Shown: piece by piece, positions 26,201 to 38,958 of the stretch
Position numbering within the stretch: position 1 is the stretch's first letter
Layout: every line of letters starts with the position of its first letter
Origin: Eucalyptus grandis
Taxonomy: Eukaryota > Streptophyta > Magnoliopsida > Myrtales > Myrtaceae
DNA length: 64,000 nucleotides
Reading direction: 5' to 3'
Assembly (NCBI RefSeq): GCF_016545825.1
Contig: NC_052617.1
Span: forward strand, 57,492,472-57,556,471
Program-made: the position numbers and the translations under genes
Notes under the pieces: generated by a model
Seen by the model: only the letters and a program-made list of their open reading frames with translations
Database searches by the model: none
What the model was told of the DNA's origin: nothing

Positions 26201-29200
26201 TTGATAGTTGACTACCAGCGGAAGATTCGTGAAAGTTCAGAGTCTTCGCATTCTGCTGAGGAGCTTACTCGGAAGTTGAATATGGAGGTAAGGACTATGA
26301 AGTGGATAAACTGGACGCCTCTTCTCTTTTCTTCTTTCCCTTGTCCTTGGTGCTGACTCTTTATCTGTTACCTTAGGTTGCTGTTCTGAAGCAAGAAAAA
26401 GACATATTGTCATCTGCTGAAAGGAGGGCTTGTGCTGAAGTTCAGAGTTTGTCAGAAAGACTTTATCGTCTTCAGGTAAAATATCACTCTTATTAGCACA
26501 ATTTCAATGTCACAATTTGTGTTGGCTTAAAGAGATCTCTATTGAAGGTCATGTATAGATTAACTACTGGTGACCTAGTTCCTTATTATTTATGATGATT
26601 ACTCTAATTGGGTCTCTTGTTTCATGTAGTGCTCATCATTTAGCAACACTGCTATTTTTGTGAAGTGTCTCATACATTATAACAGTTTTTGAATACTCAT
26701 TTGTACCATATTAATCGTTTTGACCGAGTACGAATGGCATATCACCAGCAATATACTGTAGACACCATTTTCATCGTATACGGCACTTTGGAAGAGTCAC
26801 ACTTTGTCATAACTGCTGTACTTTGAATTTGACATTCTTGAGAACAAGTGATAACTTTTATTACACTTTTTTTTTTCCTTAAATAGAAATTATGTGTACA
26901 TTTTTTATTTGTTTTCTTTGAATATAGGCTACATTGGACACCATTCAGAGCACTGAGGAAGTCCGTGAGGTGCATTTCCCTAGAATTAGCTCTTTACTTC
27001 TTATGGAGTGATGCTGCAGTGCTGTTTTCTAATCTAACTCATACTCTGGGATTCTTAGGAAGCACGGGCTGCAGAGAAGAAAAGGCAGGAGGAATATATC
27101 CAGCGTATTCAGGTGAATTTTTGTGTCCTTGTCCTGCTTATATTTTAAGTGGTGCAACCTGCTAAAAATTTAACCACGCCTTCATCTACTAGCTTAAACT
27201 TTTAGAATAGTTAGTAGTGGTCCTATAAAATCTCACATGGTATCAGAGCTAGAGGTCCTGAGTTCAATCTTTCTGGGCTCCTTTTGCCTCTTCAATTAAA
27301 TATGTTCACGCTTAGTACTAGGCAAGAAGTCTGGACTAAGCATGAGGGGGAAGTGTTAGAATAATTAAATTTTACATCACGCCTTCATCTAACAACTTAA
27401 GCTTTTAGAATAGGTGGCAGTGGGATTACATAATCTCACACAACCTTTACTCCACAAACGTGTGTAATGTTTGTTGACTTCAGAAATTGTGGGAATGATC
27501 ATGGTGTATATAAATTGCCGCAATGTGCTGCTTTTCCTGATTAGGGGTTGTAAGACTTAAAATTAGAGTGAGCTATATGGATTGCCATGAAGAAAAAGCT
27601 GATGACTCTCGTATGAAGCATGTGGTATCTCAGTGAATAACTTCGAACTGCAGAAAAGGGTTTATAATAAGATTCAGTTTCAATTTTATCAGAGACAGGG
27701 CAAAAACCAACATATAAAGGGGTGCATTTGTTCAGTGTATGATAAGCATCATGCTAGCCAGACCATTGATAGGATAAAAGTTGCACTTAAATGGTCATGG
27801 TATTTGTAGATTTTGGATAAGAAGTTCATGCTTTCCTCATTGAAATTTTTGCTTTTGCCTGTTTGAAGAGAATAATTTCTCGTCCTTGGATGCTTGAAAA
27901 TGTATTTTGATGATGAAGGGATTCATCTTCCTGAATTGAAGTTCTGTTACGGTCTCCTGATTTAGTCGCTCGAAACGCAACAGAAATTTTCTTAAACTGC
28001 TGCTGAAAACTGTACATTGCAGAAGGAATGGGCTGAGGCTAAGAAGGAGCTACAAGATGAACATGATAATGTTCGAAAGTTAACGCTTGATCGGGACCAG
28101 ACTTTAAAAAATTCAATGAAACAAGTTGAAGAGATGGGAAAGGAGTTGGCCAGTGCCTTGCATGCTGTTGCAGGTGCCGAGAGTAGGGCAGCTGTGGCTG
28201 AGGTACTTTGACATTTCTTTTCAGTGTCACATTTCCTCTGTGAGGTACTATGTTCAAAAATGAATTTCGCAAGTAACATTTCTTGCTGTTTTACAGGCTA
28301 AACTATCTGATCTGGAGAAAAGGATCAGATCTTCAGATTCAAAGGTGCATTATTTTACCGTCCCTGTTGAACATTATCATGATTAATTGACTAGGATGAT
28401 GCTAGACTTGCTTTTCATATGCGTTTTTGTTTGTTAATTCTGGTGCCTATGCTTGTATAATCAATTAATTCTGGTCCTGGTTGAATGAGATGGAGATCTT
28501 TCTGCTTTGAAAAGAAATGTTCCCTGTATGGTAAACCCTTTCATTGATGCAGATATTAGAGGTGGCTAATGCTGGTGGAAGTCTCTCTATTTCAACTAAT
28601 GAGGTTAGCTTCCAAAAGAAACAAATGTTCTTTCTATTTATCTGTTGTCATTTTGCAAGTTAACTGGTGACTTGGAATAAGAGGAAGATTATAAAATGGT
28701 CCCATCACTGGTTTTTGTTTTCTCAGGTTATTTCAGAACTGCAAAATGCAAAAGAAGAAATAGAGAAACTAAGAGAAGAAGCACAGGCAAACAGGGATCA
28801 CATGCTACAGGTATCCACATAGCACTTGAAAGGACATACTAGTGCAGTTTCAATTTTGTTTGAGGAGTTAAAAATTGTTTTATGAGTCTGCAGTACAAAA
28901 GCATAGCACAAGTGAACGAATCAGCATTGAAGCAGATGGAATGCGCTCATGAAAACTTCAAAACAGAGGTAGCTTCGGTAGTCTGTTTGATCTTGACATG
29001 TTTATACCTATACTGACACGTTCATGGATGCATTTTGTTCCTTAAATATTCTGTAGGCAGAGAAATTAAAGCAATCTTTGGAAGCTGAAGTAGTTTCACT
29101 AAGAGAGAGGCTTTCTCAAATGGAAACTGAAGTCAACAATAAATCACAGCAAGTGGTTTCTATGAATGTTGAGAAGGAAGAGGCCCTTGCATCTTTGTTA

Positions 29201-32200
29201 GCAGAAATTACTAGTTTGAAAGAAGGAAACACGCTTAAAGGGTGGGTATTTTTTTCCTTAGTAACATGGAACACATAATGTTTTCCTTTTCTTTTGCAGG
29301 GGTTGAGCTCAGTTTAAAATATCCTTTCCATTTTGTATATCTGTAAAGAACTACTTTTACCCTCTAATTTTAGTAGTATCCAATTGCATGATTAATGTGC
29401 AAGTTTGAATGCAATGCCCATGTCGCTGTTTTAAAAGTTGTGGTGACGTTATGCAGGGGTGCTAGATGATGATCTGACAAGTTTAATTGTCTCTCTTATG
29501 TGAATAAATGTGGAATTTCTTTTCTCAGATACCACTTTTTTGTGCAGTTCCATAGTTGACACATTGGAAACAAAGATTTCTCTGTTGGAAGATAAGTGGA
29601 AGAGTGAGCATGAGCGCTGGCGTTCTGCTCAGGCTAACTACGAACGACAGGTACTTCAATGACATAATTGAAGTTTGTGCCTGTCTGGTTCAATCTTAAA
29701 CTCATCTAGATCTCTGGTTTGCTTTCTCACCAAAGGTTATGGAAATCTAAGATGACATCAAATGTTAAAATCTACTTAAATTTATTAATTTAAGGTATTG
29801 AATCTTAAATAGGGGTCAAATATTTATAATCTCATAAAGAAAAAGCTAAAAGAAAACACCCGTATAGCCTTCATTTTTTAACCATATATTTCTGTCAAAT
29901 CAAATGAATTGGACAAGATACGTGTAATAATTTCAGTAATTAAGCTTGGAAAGACTGGTTGAAATCTCTCTAATCCTGTTCAAGAGAACTTAGGGTTTTC
30001 TATCCCTGCCCTAATCTTCTTGTCCTTGAGAGCTAAAATAGCTTCACTCGTTCAGACTATCTTAGGGTCTGTCTTGATTGACTTTCATTTTTTACTTTTG
30101 ATCTTTTTTTTTTTAACACCTTGAAATACTTATTTTAAATTTGGTGGGAGGGCAAAAATACTTTTTACTTTCACTTGATGCAAAAGAAACAAGCTTTAAT
30201 TGTGTTTGTTTATTTTATCTTTTGGTTTTGAAGGTTTGTGATTGCATCCTATATCATCAGATCCAGGATGTGATATGGTTCCAAAGAACGAATTGGATAT
30301 GGACAGTTTCAATAAGATTTAATTTATGAACAAAAATACATTTTTTTGATTTATTTCATGTGTTGAGACAATCTGCTTTGGGTTTTTGAAATTTCTGTTT
30401 CTAAGGCTAGATGTTAACTATCTACCTTTGGCAGGTTATTCTGCAATCTGAGACAATCCAAGAGTTGACAAAAACATCAGAAACTTTGGCTTCATTGCAA
30501 CAGGAGACAGATGAATTACGCAGGCTGGCAAATTCCCAGAAAAGTGAGAATGTATGTACTTCATCGCAGCTTTAGTGTTGCTAAATTATATCACATGAAT
30601 ATTCCATGTTGTAAGTGTGCCGTGTAATCTTACCTCATACTTTTCCTTACAACTGAGAGTAGGAGCATTAAGTTACTGCATGCTTTGTTGAAATAAAGTA
30701 GAATACAGTGAAATTGTAAAATAAGAGATATTCATTGTTCCTAGAAAATAAAGGATCAATGTTAAGTGTATCCTAAATTGCTTGTCCATAGGGTTTCGAT
30801 GGGCCTTACATTCACGTGGTCTCCCTCCTTGCATCAGTTTTTGAGTTGGACATTCTAACAATCATCGTGATGTAAATATCTCTCTGCCTCTCCGTACCAT
30901 GTGGGAAAGAGTATTTGAGCAATAGATGAGGCAAAAAGGGTCATACTCTGGAGAACCAGTTTGTATTTGGCCAGGAGATTTAACTTGTGTGATCATTTAT
31001 CTGTTGACAAGGTCCATGGCTGAAAAGAAGATCCCTTGAAGAGTTTGATAAAGATTTTTTGTGATAGTGGAGAGGAGATATGTCTTTAGGGAACTGGAGT
31101 AAGTGCACAAAAAAGTCCGGTGAGAAGTCATTTTGAGAGAATTGTAGAATAAAAAGGCCTTATGTTATGTCATTGCTAGCTGCGATGTGCATGCACGATA
31201 TATGTGACGGGACATTATAAGGAGTTACGGAGGGCTAGCTACAACAATAGAGATCTATGCCAAGTTTTGGCTCTTACCCTATCTTTTTGCTGAGACATAT
31301 AAGTGCTTATTAGGCGCATGCAAGACGTATCTTAGTGTCCTTTCTACAGATGTTATAGTGCTCGTGTATCAGACTGGATATGTTTGAATATGGGTTGGAA
31401 TGATTAATGAACCTTAGCTCCTTCAACTCAGTAGTAAGGATGGGAAGCATGGAATTCAAAAGTTCTGATTGAGAGAAAAATTGGCATCCTATTTAGTAGC
31501 AAATCACTGTGGATTCTACTATTTGGGAATAATTTTCACAAAATCATGGGGATTTGATGGAGACTTGACTCGTATAATATAGGTGGGATTCATGAATCAA
31601 GAAGTGAATTCCGCATCTTCTATGGTTCTCAACCAACCAAGATGAAGATGCTTCTGTGCAGTTGTGGCAATGTCTTAGAAGAGTAACGACAAGTATAGTG
31701 GTACTTTGGCAAGAACTTAAAAAGAAATATCATCACTTTACATTTTAGACATGTTATTTTACTTATTGCAATGGGGTGAGTCGGTTCTTTTACTTTCTAC
31801 TAGTATGCTTATTCCCAGATAGATGGCCATCCATTATTGAAGCTCCTTGAACTGGAAGGTTTGCAGTGAAATAACACTTGCTTGGTTATTGTTTTTGTGA
31901 GTGAGCTGAAGTAGGAAGGGGAAAGGAGCTTAAAGAAATTGTTGGTTGCGATGTGGATTTGTAATTTATTAGTGAATATTTGATGCCAATACCTCCCTAC
32001 CTATGGTAGATACACAGAGTAGCACTACTGCATCGTAGGATTAGTTGAATTTTAGAGCTAAAAAACCTAGATTTTCTATTCAGGTTGCTTCAAATGTTTG
32101 ATTATGTGGGACAAGCCCACGGAGTTAGACTGCTTTTTGACAATGTATATGGGCCTTAAGATCTGTATGGGATTTGTAAAGTTCTTCCTTAATAGATTGA

Positions 32201-35200
32201 GGACCCAGTTGCATGCAAAGTTAATTTCACTTTCACAGAGTGATGGAATGGGTTGACCTATTTATTCTTAGTTAACACAGAAATACGTATGTCTAAAGCT
32301 CATTAAAAAGAAACACTCTTGAGAAATTGGAATGATTGCTGCATGAATGCAAAAACAGCAATTGCCATTCTGAGGAGCATTGGTTATAAAATCAAAATAT
32401 TTTACTATTCTATAGTAATCTTAGTAGTCTCAATTTGAAGTTGATCTCGTGATTGCTTATGGATCAACTGGTAAATTATTCTTTTTATTCCTCTCCTAGC
32501 AGCTTGGGGTAGCAAAGGAAAAAACATGCAGAAAAAAGGACTGGAAAAGCAAATATTCATAGGATTTTTCATTTGTGGCATTGTATTTTCCTTTTATTCT
32601 GAAATATGTTGACAATTCACAGAACTGTATTATTGAATTAGTCTTAGCAGCTGTCAATGACTTAATTGTTGCTAAATTGTGTAGGATGAATTGAAGGCCA
32701 GGTGGGAAGCCGAGAAGTCGATGCTAGTGGAATCCAAAGCAGAAGCTGAGAAAAAGTACAACGAATTGAATGAACAGGTTGTTAAACTGTATTTGCTGTT
32801 TTACATGATTATACTCTCTGGAATTATGCTAGTTTGAGAGCTATATCTGGAAAGATAGTTAAAAGTGATTAACATAAGAACAGTTTTAGTTTACGTTACT
32901 GATGTCCGCATCTATCGGTCATTTCTATATAATCTAATTCGTGATGTAGCATTCAAAACATAAATCTGCTTAGCATCTCCATCTCCAATTAAAACAGTCC
33001 ATGTTGAACTTTACATATCTTATGCAGAATAAAATACTGCATGATAGACTTGGAGCTCTGCACATTCAACTGGCCGAGAGAGATCGTACTTCTGCTGGAA
33101 TCTCTGCGGATGATGATACTGGCTTGCAGAATGTAATAAACTATCTCCGACGGTCAAAGGAAATAGTAAGTGTCTCTCGGTCTCTCACTCACCCAAGTGT
33201 CCTGCCACTCCACTTTCTCGCTCAGTTGGGAGCTTTATCTTGTACAGGCGGAAACGGAGATCTCTTTGTTAAAACAGGAAAAGTTGCGGCTACAATCACA
33301 AGTAAGTGATTCTGTACCTTACATAGAACAGCGCTTCTTTGCTCTTGATTACCTTAATGCCCTTTTACCATATGTTCTCTCTCTTGGTTCGATGCTGTGC
33401 GGCTATAATTATATTAAACTTTACCCTCTTGGACAAATCGTTTGGCATTTTCCTCTTCTTTCTCTAAAAAGCTACTTGTTATGTTTGTTCCTCTATCCAT
33501 GTGTTTGCATATGAGCAAGAGCTTCTAATTTAGCATTTATTAAATGGTTGCGTCTCATTGATCTTTTCTTTACCATTTATAGGCTATCCCTTTCTTTGTT
33601 CTCTTATCTAAATATGGTGATTATGCAGCTCGAGAGTGCCCTAAAGGCAGCAGAAGGTGCCCAGGAGTCACTTCGTGTTGAGCGTGCAAGCTCAAGGTCA
33701 TTGTTGTTCTCAGAAGATGAGTTCAAATCCCTACAGCTTCAGGTGATGGTTCTGCTGTTTTCTTTTTTCTATTATTGTTTTCTGAGCCTTATTGAGGTTG
33801 TATTAAGGTGTCTGCTTCACTTTAGATGTGCTGAACATTTATTTCTGTTATTGAGAAAGCTTTTTGCAGTATAGACTCCATTTTCTCTGTCTTCATCTCT
33901 GTCTCTGTCTGTCTCTCTTTCCCCCACACCCACACCCACACCCACACCCACATATCATTGTGTGTAGGATCTTTTTTGGCCTGTTCAGTATGAGTCTCAT
34001 TTTTCCATGTTTATTTTATGTGAATTCCTGTTCAGGTTAGGGAAATCAGTTTGCTTCGTGAGAGCAATCTGCAACTCAGAGAGGAAAACAAATACAATTT
34101 CGAGGAATGCCAGGTACATAAAGAAGGAAATCAGATATTTTTATCGAGTATAATAATTTTGTGTTCAACTATGTTCTGTTTCCACACTTCCATTTACGAT
34201 GGAGGTTTTTATGTGACTTAGAAATTGCGAGAGGAAACTCAGAGGGCTGCAACTGAGTGTGCAAAGCTGGAGAATGTTTTGATGGAGAAACAGATTGAGT
34301 TGGAAGCCCTTAAGAAAGAAATTGAAACACAGAGAACAGAAAAAGACGGCCTGGAGAAGAGGGTCACTGAGGTATTGCATACTCAGACAATTTGGTGAAT
34401 GAGATAGATGTTTTCACCATTCTGAGACCTCTGGTTTTATGTAGTTAATTGAACGGTGCAAGAACATAGATGTAGAGCATTATGATCGCTTGAAGAATGA
34501 TGTTCAACAAATGCAGGTATTACATACTTTTAATGTCAAATACTACTGTAAACAATGCTTGGAACTTATCTGTTCTTCCTGGGCAGGGGAAGTTGAAAGA
34601 GCGGGATACTCAGATTGAAGAAATTAGTAGGCTGCTGTCTCAAAAGCAAGATAGAGTTTCGCAGTTGGAGCAGGACCTTGAGCATAGTAGGTTGCAACTG
34701 AACGAGAAAGAAAAGAGAGTTCATGATATATTGCAGACAGAGGTAACTCTATGATCCTTCAAAATGATAAATAGGTGAAGAACCACTAGGTTATTTTCTT
34801 CATTGTTTATCTGTTAACTGGTTGCCATGCAGGAAAAGCACAAAAGGCTAATAGCTCAATTAAAGGTTCTTTGCTTTCCTTTCCTTTCCTTTTAATGTGA
34901 AAATTCTATAGCCGATATATTGATTCCTTGATTTGTTGATACGTTTGATAGCTTGGATACTTGCATTGGTTCTTGTTTTCTATACTTCCTGACTCTTTCC
35001 AATAAATTTGTCCACCTTCCTTTTGTTATCTTGTCTATGAAGAGAAAGGCTGAGACACTGACAAAGGAAAAAGAGGAGCTGATTAAAGAAAGTCAAGCTC
35101 TTTCAAAGCAGTTGGAGGAATCTAAACAAGGTAAGATTCAGTTTTTTCATCTGAGATGGTGGCTTCTTCTTTCTATGGGTTGTATAAGTCTTCTTGGTCT

Positions 35201-38200
35201 GCTATAGGGAGAAGGCCTATTGGAGATAACTTGGAGCAGGTCATGAAGGAGAAGGAGGAAAAAGAGGCCAGGATACAGGTCTGCTTTCAGACTTCTTAAA
35301 TTTGTTTGCTAGCTTTAAGCAGCAGCTAACTTCTCCTTGGTGCAATCTAGATTTTGGAGAAAACTGTCGAGAGACAGAGGGATGGATTGAAGAAAGAGAG
35401 AGAAAGGCGCCAAAAAATTGAGGAAACGATTGTGAACTCCATTAAAAGAGCTGATGAGGTAATTTTCTTCTCCCTTATAAATTATATGCACATAATTAGA
35501 TGAGGACAAATTTTTTTGTTATCGGCGCCTTGGATTAGCTTTAATCCTTTTATCCAATTCAAAATTGCCTTTTGGCATCATGCAGCAAGGTCAATACCTT
35601 TTGTTTCTCCAACAATGAATCATGTCCTAGTAATGATCCCTTTGTAGTTGCTTGTTGGCTGTTCATGATTTTTGCTTAATCACAAGTCAGCTGATGTTTC
35701 AAGATCCTAGTGATGATCCCTATGTAGTTGCTCGTTGGCTGTTCATGACTTATGCCTAATCACAAGCCAGCTGATGTTTCAAGATACCCTTTTTTCTGTT
35801 TTTAAGATGAATCACTATCCTTCACTCTCATGTCTGTGTTTAACAAGCGTTATGGTCAAGGCTTGCCTCCTCCAAGCATACTTCCAGTGGAAATGTGTGG
35901 GCGTGCATGGTTGTGTTCTTTTTTTCTGTTTATGAACAAAAATTCTGTTTTTTTGTTCCTGGGAACAAAAAAAAGAACAGAATCGTGTTTGTTTGCGTTT
36001 TTGTTCTAAATTTGTTTTTTGTTCCTGGGAACACATTTGGAATACATTCGAACATAAACAAGAAACAAAAAAACTTTTTATTGTTTCTGGAATAATTTTT
36101 AAGAACAATTTTCTCTTTTCTATCTTTTTCTTCTCTTTTTTTTTTTCTTCTGCTTTTCTTCTTTTTCCTTTGGCTGGTCGCCCGCCTCGGCCATGGCCGG
36201 CGACCGGCTGTCGAGGGCCAGCGACCTCGTCGGAGCGTCGCTGACCCTTGGTGAGGCCGAGCGTCGCCGGCCCTGGCGAGGCCTCGCTAGGCCACCGCCA
36301 GGGACCGGTGGCTAGGCGAGCTCGGCCTCGTCGGCTGGTCACCGGCCATGGCTGAGGCCGGCGACCGGCCAAAAGAAGAAAAAAGAAAAAGAAAAAAAGA
36401 AAGAAAAAAAGGAAAAATAAAATAAAAATATTAAAAAATTAAAAGAAACAAAAGAAGAACATAAATGTACCAAACGTGTTTAAGTTCTTTTTTTTTTTTT
36501 TTTTTCCGGAACAAGTTTACCAAACATGTTTTTCTGGTAAAAAATTATTCTTCGGAACAGAACTAGTTTTTTCTATTTCTATTTCCTGAAACAATTTTTG
36601 AACAGAAACACAAACAAACGCACCCTATGTGTCCGGGAGAGGAATCTTTTATTCAATAAATGAGCACTATTAAACAAGCACTTATGCACAACGCAACTGG
36701 TTCATTTTGCATAGATTTATTGCCTTGCTCTGCTTACAATGACTGATATTATCCATAGGAGAAAACAAAAGTTGCAAGGGAACTTGAGAAACATAAGCAA
36801 GTTTTGAGGCAGGTTTCCGATGAGCTGGAAAGGCTGAAGCATGCCAAAGACAGTCTTCCTGAGGTAAAAATGTCATCTGCATTATATCTGGCTAGTAAGT
36901 AATTTGTACTTGAGTAATTCAGGCCATTAGGAGTATTGTGCAGGTGTCCTGTGGTATCATTTGCTCTATCTATTGCCTGCAGTCTTGATCCCAGAATATT
37001 TTACCCAAAGTTCGTTTGGCTATTAATGATGAAATTTTGCAAATCTCCGCAATAATTCTACTCAGTTTAAATGCTTGGACATGAATTTTCTTTTCTCTCT
37101 CCTTGCTGTATAATTCAAACCTGATTTGCTGTTATTTTTAGGGAACCTCGGTCATTCAGCTTCTTTCTGGGAACTTACTAGATGATCTCGCCTCTGGCTA
37201 TGTGTTGGCCATTGAAAATTTTGAACGAGTTGCAAATACCCATGCCACTGAGCTTGGTGCTCGTGCTTCTACTCCGGAAGTGGAGACTGCCTTGGCTGCT
37301 GCTGCAGGTAGCTTGATTTACTTCTCTCATGGTATTTCCAGCGTAGGAATAACATGTCAAGGCCTTTTTCTTTTCCCTTTTACTGCTTTGAATGTTGTAA
37401 TATCTCCTATGATTCAATATTCGAGTTCTAGTGACAATCATTTAAAGATCGCCTAGCTCTTGGAGGAATAAGCAACTTGGGCAGATCTGGGTTCCTTTTC
37501 CTAAGTGTATGGTACATCTGGGTCACTTGTGTACTTGTTGCGCCAAAGATAAGTTGTGCATGTTAAGAAAAAGAAATCAAATGATATTAGTGTTGAAGTG
37601 TTGATAATGAATGGAACGTTCTTTCAGTTTCTGCTGCTTCTGCTCAAGCCACCATAAGTGCTCCTGAAACAAGCAACATGGCACCTAAAGCTGTGGAAGA
37701 AAAGGAAAGAAGATCCATTCATCCTAAACCCAATATTGAAACTCGTAAAACAGGGAGGAAGTTGGTTCGGCCACGTCTGAAAATTGATGAGCCTCAGGAT
37801 GTTGAGATGACTGATGCTGAAGGTTCTAACAATGGTGGAAAGCTTGGACCTCCTGCCGACACTGAAAGTAATATCACGGCATCATTGCAGCATCCGCTTC
37901 GTAAACGTCTGGCATCACCTGCTTCTGAGCTGTATGAGCAGTCCCAGACCCAAGGAGAAGGTGACACTCCAACGCCTTTGCTGAAGAAGTCCAAAGGAGT
38001 AGATGTATCACATGATGCTGCTCAAGAAAAAGACGGGTCTGCTCTGGAGAATCTTAATGTGGGACTAACGATTGAGGAATCTTTTGATGCACTTCATGAT
38101 CTACCCCAAGCTCCTAGTGAGGAAGCTGTTGATGAGAAGGAAGACGCTCAGGTCCCTGAGGAGAAGGCTGAGGAAAGGGAATCACAGCAATTAGAGGAGG

Positions 38201-38958
38201 CTAGTGATCCTGAAAGGAAGAATGCTAAAAGTATTTCCTCTGAGGAGATTCTGGATAAGTCAGGCGATACAGGAATCATTTCACATGATGGGTCAAAGGA
38301 ACCCACTGATCAAGACCATATTAACTCAGTTGTAGAGTTCATTAGCGATAAAGAAGAAGGAGAGCTTATTCCAGATGCTGCAGATGTTGAGAGCGGTGGT
38401 GATGTGTCTAATCTTCTTGAGAGTCCAGAAGTAGAAGAAGGCAAGCCTGAGCAGGCATTAACTCCCACAACTTCGCCATGTAGGGCTGATGATGTGGATG
38501 TCGGAGCTACTGTAACGGACCCGAGTGAGATCAACTCTTCTGAAGTTCCACAGCTTGAAAAGGTTGAAGATGGTGAGATAACTGAGGAAACTGCTGAAGG
38601 TTCTGATAAAGTGAATGAGGGGAGTGATGCGGTGACGGTGGAGATTGAGCAGACTTCTGAAGGTGCTGCAGGCAGTGAAAATGCTGGTGCTTCCGCAGAA
38701 GTTGCTAGCTTGGTACATAGTAGTTCCAGTATTAATGCTGAAGTGGAAGAGAGCAAACGGGCTTCACCAGCCAGTGGCACCTCAACTACCATTAATTTGT
38801 TGGAGAGAGCCAGGGAGCGAGCTGCCCTGAGACAGGCTGGAGTTGTGACTCCCCCATCCAACAGGGGCCGTGCTAGAGCAGTACGTGGCCGAGGTGCTCG
38901 TGGACGTGGTGGCCGTACTGGGCGTGGCCAGGGTGAACCAGGACAAAGCTCCAAATAA
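17276..38958 (+). CDS. NUA: Nuclear pore anchor NUA/TPR (nuclear-basket protein)
   Basis: This is the plant Tpr/Mlp homologue, a very long coiled-coil protein on the nuclear side of the pore that acts in mRNA export and SUMO homeostasis. Exons: 17276-17581, 17675-17821, 17984-18082, 18392-18520, 18606-18698, 18802-18867, 19587-19676, 19755-19832, 20270-20379, 20787-20907, 20986-21078, 21399-21447, 22657-22760, 22836-22904, 23401-23544, 23651-23755, 23850-23963, 24061-24139, 25243-25286, 25370-25443, 25683-25785, 26153-26287, 26377-26475, 26928-26969, 27059-27112, 28023-28202, 28297-28344, 28553-28603, 28727-28810, 28894-28968, 29057-29241, 29548-29650, 30435-30551, 32685-32777, 33028-33165, 33248-33301, 33629-33742, 34036-34113, 34222-34371, 34445-34516, 34587-34742, 34833-34865, 35043-35130, 35208-35278, 35351-35458, 36759-36863, 37142-37307, 37628-38958. 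They give one frame of 2,048 residues, near the roughly 2,090 of Arabidopsis NUA. The N terminus MPLFISDDEL and ITAEQTCSLLEQKYLSL match the family. Heptad-rich coiled coil fills most of the protein; the last exon is acidic and ends in an RG-rich tail. The acceptors at 18802 and 35043 are weak. Confidence 0.95.
21448..22656 (+). other. NUA intron 12, AT-rich
   Basis: This 1.2-kb intron is very AT-rich, especially between 21640 and 22600. I see no open frame, terminal repeat or direct flanking repeat in it. Confidence 0.6.
24140..25242 (+). repeat. NUA intron 18: homopolymer tracts and 92-bp tandem duplication
   Basis: A long T tract (to 24568) runs directly into a G tract (24569-24579), followed by G-rich sequence and a (GA)n run near 24685. 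Further on, a unit starting GTATAAATAAAATTCTCTTG at 25001 is repeated from 25093 with about ten differences, giving two adjacent 92-bp copies. Confidence 0.8.
27160..27440 (+). mobile_element. TRIM-type mini-LTR retrotransposon in NUA intron 25
   Basis: A complete terminal-repeat retrotransposon in miniature, 281 bp long. The 5' LTR (27160-27237, TGCTAAAA...CTCACA) is followed at once by TGGTATCAGAGC, the standard primer-binding site for initiator methionine tRNA. About 105 bp of non-coding interior ends in a purine tract (GAGGGGGAAG, 27344-27353), and the 3' LTR follows (27354-27440, TGTTAGAA...CTCACA). Both LTRs start TG and end CA and align along their length. The element is flanked by the exact 5-bp duplication CAACC (27155-27159 and 27441-27445). 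It codes for nothing and must have moved with proteins from another element. Confidence 0.92.
30552..32684 (+). other. NUA intron 33, the gene's longest intron
   Basis: This intron is about 2.1 kb, with short scattered open frames only. I could not identify terminal repeats, a retrotransposon domain or tandem units. It may be old, decayed insertion sequence. Confidence 0.55.
33925..33952 (+). repeat. (ACACCC)n microsatellite in an NUA intron
   Basis: Four to five tandem copies of the six-base unit CACACC/ACACCC follow a C run, in the intron between the exons ending 33742 and starting 34036. Confidence 0.85.
35626..35785 (+). repeat. 80-bp tandem duplication in NUA intron 45
   Basis: The unit starting CCTAGTAATGATCCCTTTGT at 35626 recurs from 35706 (CCTAGTGATGATCCCTATGT), and both copies continue to GCTGATGTTTCAAGAT. 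The two copies differ at several positions. Confidence 0.85.
35900..36627. mobile_element. Fold-back (hAT-like) element with GC-rich core in NUA intron 45
   Basis: The left end GGGCGTGCATGGTTGTGTTC (about 35900) is similar to the reverse complement of the right end (GGGTGCGTTTGTTTGTGTTT, read inward from about 36627). Both arms contain GTTCCNGGAAC-like motifs and T or A tracts. The core (36170-36375) is GC-rich and partly palindromic, with GGCCGGCGACCGGC near both sides. The hexamer ATGTGT occurs just outside both ends and may be a decayed target duplication. The antisense open frame over this core (35815-36372) is compositional, not a gene. Confidence 0.65.

Noticed and set aside
35815..36372. 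185-codon minus-strand frame rich in Arg, Gly and Pro
   Set aside because: It lies over the GC-rich palindromic core of a fold-back element and has no protein-like similarity.
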